The notes under the pieces were generated by a model. That model was not told the DNA's origin, did no database searches, and worked only from the letters and a program-made list of their open reading frames with translations. From contig NZ_MULI01000001.1 of NCBI RefSeq assembly GCF_002939385.1, positions 370,598 through 434,597 of the forward strand: a stretch of 64,000 nt of DNA, read 5' to 3'. Origin of the DNA: Streptomyces sp. MH60. GTDB taxonomy: Bacteria > Actinomycetota > Actinomycetes > Streptomycetales > Streptomycetaceae. The translations under genes and the position numbers were made by a program. Of the stretch, positions 60,159 to 64,000 are shown in pieces; positions within the stretch are counted from its first letter, which is position 1, and every line of letters begins with the position of its first letter.

Positions 60159-62356
60159 TGCCGCTGCCAGTCCAGCGGCCACGGGCAGTTCCAGTCGGGG
60201 TCGATGGCGGTCAGCTGCTGCGCGCGGAGGGCGGCTCGTTCGGGGTTCTTGCCGAGGCCGCCCGTGCGGCGGAGGTTGGCGATGTGCTGCCCGATGGGTA
60301 CGGGCCCGTCGCCGGCCGGATTGTCCCAGACGGCGTCTTGCCGGGGTGCGAGGTGGCCCGTGGCGCGCCGGTAGGAGCGGAGCGCGGCGAGCTTGGTCTC
60401 CCACGCTTCTTCGCCGGGTTCCCAGACCATCCCGGCCTCAGGCGCGTCCAGCAGGGTCTTGCGTCGCTCCTCCAGTTCCCCGGCTCGTAGCGCTTTCCGC
60501 TGCTGGTGGACCCATCGGCCAAGTGGAAACGCCTTGGTCGCTCCCACCTCGGTCTCTACGTCGTAGGGGACGGCGTACAGGCCGGTGATGCCGTGCTCCT
60601 TCCGCCACCGCAGCAGGGCTTGGTAGCCCTCGAGCCACACGAGGGATTCGGGTCGGTAGACCCGGGTGCGCAGGAATGCCGCGATCGTCGCGGCGTCGCG
60701 TGGGGTGGAGAAGTGCAGCAAAGACGACTCGACCGCACCGTCGCCGCCGTCCTGCTCCTCGGCCCCCTCGCCGTCGGCCGTGACGATCCGGCCCTCGGTG
60801 TCGCGTTGGATGTGGGTCTTGCGCTTGCCGCTGGTGAGCGCGCGAGAGGCGAGCTGTTCCACGAGTCGTTCATCATGCGAACGCAGGCCTTGGAGCACAG
60901 CGACCAGCCCGGCATACGAGGTGCTGGCGACCATGTCCGTGGGGTCTTCGCCGGGCTTGAGGAAGACGGGCACGATGATTCGGGCGACCTTCGTGGAGCC
61001 GTCGCGGTTGAGCCGGAGGGCCCGGCCGATGTTCTGCACGATCTCGACCTGCGAGCCGCGGGTATCGGCGAAGCAGACGGCCTCGACTCCCCGTTCGCCG
61101 GTGATGTCGACTCCTTCGCCGAGGACGCGGCAGCTGGCGAGGAACGCCCTGTGCACCCGGCGCCCGGTGGCGTCGATCCCGTTGGCGAACTGCCGCAGCG
61201 CCTCACGCCGCTCGGTGACGAGGTGGTCGCCGCACAGCCACGCCGACCACACCCGCTCCGGCGGCACGTGCCGTCCAGCCTCCAGCTCGTACAGCTCCGC
61301 GCCGATCGACGACGCGGGCAGGTCCTCCGCGGCCGCTAGGTCCTCGTCCGAGGCATCGCGGGCGTACAGCGCGGCTGCCGTCTCCGGCAGCTTCTCCGCG
61401 AACGCCGCCGCCTCCTCCACCCGCTGGTGGAAGGTCATGACCGTTCGCAGGTTGTACGCCGCGGCGTGCTCCAGCAGTGCGGTCTGCAGCAGCGCGAGGC
61501 GCCGGCCCCGCCGCGCCTCCTCGGATTCCCCGGCGATGGGGGAGGGGTCGTGGATCTCGAGGACGTCGATCTCGAATCCGGCGAGGATGCCCCGCTCGAT
61601 GGCCTCCGACAGCCCCAGTTCGGCGCGGGGAAGCCAGGCCCCGAAGGTGCCGTTCGGATCGTCGGCCATGCTCGCGAGCTCCACCTCCTGGCCCTCCTTC
61701 CCGCGCTGCGGGCGGGGTGGGGCGAGGATCCGCGGGGTGGCGGTGAGGTAGAGCCGGAAATCGGCGGGGATCCGCTGGTTGTCGTGGATCGCCGCCCACG
61801 GCCGACCAAGATCACCCGCGGTTGAGTGGGCCTCGTCCACGATGGCGAGGTCGAACGGGGCCATGCGCTGGCCATAGAGCTGTTCCCCGCCCGCCAGGGC
61901 AGCTTCCAGCGGCCCGCGCACTGTCCGCTGGCCCGTTGGGTCCTCCGGGTCCTCGCGGTCCACCAGGGAGGCGTACGTGGCGAACACGACCACCGGCCCG
62001 GACCCGGCCCACAGCGCCAGCTGGATCGCATTGGTGGTGGTGCGCACCCCCAGCGAGCTCAGCACCGGGTCGTTCTCCAGCGAGCACACCGCAACCATCG
62101 GCGCCCGATGACCGACCGCACGCCACGCCTGGGCGGTCTGCGCGAGCAGGTCCAGGGTCGGCACGGTCACCAGGATCCGCCCGCCAGGGAAGCACTCCAG
62201 CGCGCTCGCGGCAGCCGTGATCGTCTTACCGGATCCGGTGGCGGACACCAGCGTGCCCCGGGCTCCCCGGCCGGGAACAGACGATCTTGCAAAGAATTGG
62301 ACCCATTCCCGAATGGCCGTTTTCTGGGTCACCTGATGTTCCCGGAGGCTAATCAC
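59699..62356 (-). CDS. Superfamily 2 helicase, telomere-type (TtrA-like)
   Basis: This protein has about 885 residues from a GTG at 62356 that overlaps the upstream stop (GTGA), with AGGAAAGG before it. The motifs of a type-III-restriction/DEAD-box-like helicase are present: SATGSGKTITAA (Walker A, about 38-49), LAIVDEAHS (DEAH box), YLTATPRIL, GVDITGERGVEAVCFADT and VQNIGRALRLN (motif VI). The C-terminal third carries helicase-associated repeats: WVHQQRKALRAGELEERRK, IGQHIANLRRTGGLGKNPER and WLQQQRKPGPWKHLSTEQQE. Streptomyces linear replicons commonly carry such helicase genes next to their telomeres (TtrA), and the position here agrees. It converges on tpg. Confidence 0.82.
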   Translation of the reverse strand: MISLREHQVTQKTAIREWVQFFARSSVPGRGARGTLVSATGSGKTITAAASALECFPGGRILVTVPTLDLLAQTAQAWRAVGHRAPMVAVCSLENDPVLSSLGVRTTTNAIQLALWAGSGPVVVFATYASLVDREDPEDPTGQRTVRGPLEAALAGGEQLYGQRMAPFDLAIVDEAHSTAGDLGRPWAAIHDNQRIPADFRLYLTATPRILAPPRPQRGKEGQEVELASMADDPNGTFGAWLPRAELGLSEAIERGILAGFEIDVLEIHDPSPIAGESEEARRGRRLALLQTALLEHAAAYNLRTVMTFHQRVEEAAAFAEKLPETAAALYARDASDEDLAAAEDLPASSIGAELYELEAGRHVPPERVWSAWLCGDHLVTERREALRQFANGIDATGRRVHRAFLASCRVLGEGVDITGERGVEAVCFADTRGSQVEIVQNIGRALRLNRDGSTKVARIIVPVFLKPGEDPTDMVASTSYAGLVAVLQGLRSHDERLVEQLASRALTSGKRKTHIQRDTEGRIVTADGEGAEEQDGGDGAVESSLLHFSTPRDAATIAAFLRTRVYRPESLVWLEGYQALLRWRKEHGITGLYAVPYDVETEVGATKAFPLGRWVHQQRKALRAGELEERRKTLLDAPEAGMVWEPGEEAWETKLAALRSYRRATGHLAPRQDAVWDNPAGDGPVPIGQHIANLRRTGGLGKNPERAALRAQQLTAIDPDWNCPWPLDWQRHYRVLADLVDADGGLPEIKPGVLMDGDDIGRWLQQQRKPGPWKHLSTEQQERLSKLGVQTDQAPSPAPTAARATKGPSKAQTAFHRGLAALTQWVEREGADRPVPRGHSEEITVDGEPATVKLGVWTSNVRSRRDKLTREQLEALRKLGVGWA

Positions 62357-62847
62357 AGATTTCGACCTTTCCTTTTTCCGGGCGAAATCAGGTTCTTCCA
62401 CCACGTGCCCGTGCCCGAAGAGACCGCGCCCCCGTCGGGGGCAGGAGCGGGGTAGGGGAACCTGTCGATCCCACCGCGTGCAGGCAACTCGTGCTCGAAG
62501 TCGCAGGCGGCTACGGCCTTGAAGCCCCCGCGCCACAGCGCCTCAAGCACAGCGGTGACGGCCCGCACCACCTCCTCGGCCGGAGCTCCCTCGGGGGCCT
62601 CGCACTCCAGCACGGTCGGCCACTGAAGGAAGTCGAAGGGGTGGGCGCGCCGGCCTGTGGCGTAGTCGTTGGGCTCGCCGTACACGCGCACCGGCCCGAC
62701 GGCCAGCTCCGCACTGTCGTCCTCAACGAGGCCGAGGGCGTCTCGAAGTCGGCCCAGGACCCGTGGAGCGGCCTCCGCGTCCACGTAGATCGAGACATCT
62801 TCATAAGAGTCCGGGCCGAGGGGCGAAGACCTGCGGTCATGCGCCAT
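62353..62847 (-). CDS. Hypothetical protein coupled to the helicase gene
   Basis: This 164-residue protein from ATG 62847, with AAGGGAG upstream, has a beta-rich core: SYEDVSIYVDAEAAPRVLGR, LRDALGLVEDDSAELAVGPV, FDFLQWPTVLECEAPEGAP and VLEALWRGGFKAVAACDFEH. The C-terminus is Gly/Pro-rich and basic (WWKNLISPGKRKGRNL). Its TGA overlaps the helicase GTG, so the two are translated together. The family is not recognised; gene pairing suggests it works with the helicase at the chromosome end. Confidence 0.7.
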   Translation of the reverse strand: MAHDRRSSPLGPDSYEDVSIYVDAEAAPRVLGRLRDALGLVEDDSAELAVGPVRVYGEPNDYATGRRAHPFDFLQWPTVLECEAPEGAPAEEVVRAVTAVLEALWRGGFKAVAACDFEHELPARGGIDRFPYPAPAPDGGAVSSGTGTWWKNLISPGKRKGRNL

Positions 62848-62898
62848 GCGCACTCCCTTGAGCTACCGCCAATGCGAGTACGAGAAGGCGCGCTGCGT

Positions 62899-63258
62899 TC
62901 ACCGGCCGAAGCGGCCCTTCTTGGGAGGCTCGGCCGGGACCAGTTCCTGTACGTGGACGAGTTCGGCCACACGGATGTTCAGGTGCTCGGTGTACGTGGT
63001 CGGCGACTTGTCGCCCTTGCTCCAAGACGACTCGGTCAGCTCCACGAGCCAGCTCGTCGGTGACGTGCGGAAGACCAGCCGGCCGCACGGGTCCGAGGTA
63101 GTGCTGCCCCACGGGGGACGGGTACGAGCGGTCTCCTCAGCGCGCGCAAGGGCCTCCTCCTCTCCGCTTTCGACAGGGATCTTGTCCACCAGGCTCCACT
63201 CCCCGTACTTGACCCGCTCCACCAGCACGTACCAGCCCACAATCCCGCTCGTCCCCAC
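62899..63258 (-). CDS. Hypothetical protein
   Basis: This 119-residue protein from a GTG at 63258 begins MGTSGIVGWYVLVERVKYGE with the initiator read as Met. It is a small beta-rich domain: DKIPVESGEEEALARAEETA, DPCGRLVFRTSPTSWLVELT, then LNIRVAELVHVQELVPAE with a basic end. It lies 51 bases upstream of the previous gene on the same strand and may share its transcript. No family recognised. Confidence 0.65.
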   Translation of the reverse strand: MGTSGIVGWYVLVERVKYGEWSLVDKIPVESGEEEALARAEETARTRPPWGSTTSDPCGRLVFRTSPTSWLVELTESSWSKGDKSPTTYTEHLNIRVAELVHVQELVPAEPPKKGRFGR

Positions 63259-63492
63259 GTACGGCGACCACCGCCACGCTCAGCCCGGCCGGTGCCAGGT
63301 AATCATCCGCTGCCTGCGCAAAGTACCGATGCTACTGCGTCCCTCGACCCTGCTACCGGGTGTCCTTGCTATACGCCAATGCTACATGCTGCATCAAATA
63401 GAGATACAGATCAACGAGCCCCTCGACCAATCCCCTCCACAAGATCTCGCCCGCCCCTGATGGGCATCGCGTATCGGGGTACACGGTGCCGC

Positions 63493-63789
63493 ATGGCACC
63501 GAAGACCGAACGCATCCAGTTCCTGCGGGCCGTGCGGCAACTGCGCCGTATCCGCTCCTTCTACGCTGCGGCCATTCTCCTGTGGGCAGGGTCCGCGGCC
63601 TGGACCGGCTGGCAGGCGCCGGGGAGTCGGCAAATGTGGGTGTCCGCTCTCCTCCTGGCCGTCTTCGCCGTACTGCTCGTCACCGCGACCCTCGCCCTGC
63701 GGCGCCTTGCCATTCCCACGACGGGCCGGCCCGCGCATCACGCTGCCTCGCACAAGCTGCCGAGCACCCGCCGTCACGCCCACGCCTGA
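63493..63789 (+). CDS. Small two-helix membrane protein
   Basis: This protein has 98 residues from ATG 63493; an alternative ATG lies at 63460. After a basic start (MAPKTERIQFLRAVRQLRRI) there are two hydrophobic helices, SFYAAAILLWAGSAAWTGW and MWVSALLLAVFAVLLVTATL. The tail is basic and His/Arg-rich. It is the last recognisable gene before the telomeric palindromes. No family recognised. Confidence 0.6.
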   Translation: MAPKTERIQFLRAVRQLRRIRSFYAAAILLWAGSAAWTGWQAPGSRQMWVSALLLAVFAVLLVTATLALRRLAIPTTGRPAHHAASHKLPSTRRHAHA

Positions 63790-63898
63790 GGGCCCATCAC
63801 CCCGCCCGCGAGTCAACCGAGCCCCGACGTAGTCTGCTGACGGCCTGTTACCTCACCACCGCGCCGTCCCTGCAGGCGCCCGGACCGAAGGCCCGTTG

Positions 63899-63998
63899 AC
63901 GGGCCCGCGCAGCGGGTCCGTCCTGTGGCGCGCAGTGCCACCAGGTGGCTGGAGCGCAGCGTAGGCCACCGCAGCTCCGGGAGCGCAGCGGACGGAGC
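63899..63998. repeat. Four telomeric palindromes with GCA loops
   Basis: Four adjacent hairpins centre on a GCGCAG or GCGCAGC core. Stem 63899-63921: ACGGGCCCGC, loop GCA, GCGGGTCCGT (10 pairs, one G-T). Stem 63925-63941: seven pairs with one G-T around GCA. Stem 63944-63970: GGTGGC and GCCACC around an inner GC-GCA-GC. Stem 63974-63998: GCTCCG and CGGAGC with purine-purine internal mismatches and the same GC-GCA-GC centre. Such GNA-loop palindromes are the hallmark of Streptomyces telomeres. More are expected beyond the window. Confidence 0.78.
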
Positions 63999-64000
63999 GT

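Overview
The window is high-GC actinobacterial DNA and almost certainly Streptomyces. Evidence is the codon usage, GTG/TTG starts, GTGA/ATGA start-stop overlaps, DUF6233/DUF5958-type proteins and, decisively, a tap-tpg telomere-replication operon. The last 100 bases fold into GCA-loop palindromes of the kind that cap linear Streptomyces replicons, so the right edge lies in the subtelomere of a linear chromosome or linear plasmid.

Layout. 1-2.9 kb: end of a polyol catabolic operon (mannitol-dehydrogenase-type C-terminus, MFS transporter, L-idonate-dehydrogenase-like enzyme). 2.9-5.0 kb: decayed DNA with IS630, IS5 and Y-family polymerase remnants and an intact VOC protein. 5.0-9.3 kb: acyl-AMP/CoA ligase, LysR regulator, a DNA polymerase A remnant and an APH-like kinase. 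9.7-31.7 kb: a lipid cluster. It has a PUFA-synthase-like megasynthase (fused PfaB/PfaC-like protein, PfaA-like protein with one ACP, PfaD-like reductase), a stand-alone thioester/acyl reductase, a WS/DGAT-like acyltransferase, a flavin monooxygenase, a two-gene ABC exporter and a small secreted protein. A coherent reading is that the megasynthase builds a long acyl chain, the reductase releases it as aldehyde or alcohol, the acyltransferase esterifies it and the ABC pair exports it; this is inference.

31.7-50.5 kb: a decay zone typical of chromosome arms, with truncated or frameshifted genes (serine hydrolase, SDR, sigma factor, ATP-dependent ligase with Lys to Arg, GNAT, LysR, kinase, secreted protein) between intact small genes (ADP-ribosylglycohydrolase, DoxX, ArsR-like regulator with divergent hydrolase, YwqG-like, DUF6233, DUF5958). 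49.4-49.8 kb holds a non-coding region of degenerate repeats. 50.9-56.6 kb: a Tn7-like transposition module (TniQ, TnsA-like, TnsB, TnsC/TniB) in which TnsA has lost its acidic motif residues and TnsC is frameshifted. 56.7-64 kb: tap and tpg with tandem operator-like repeats, a convergent telomere-type helicase gene with a coupled upstream gene, two small genes, then the telomeric palindromes.

Functions are assigned from motifs recognised by eye; no database search was run. Several frameshifts lie in G/C runs and could be sequencing errors.
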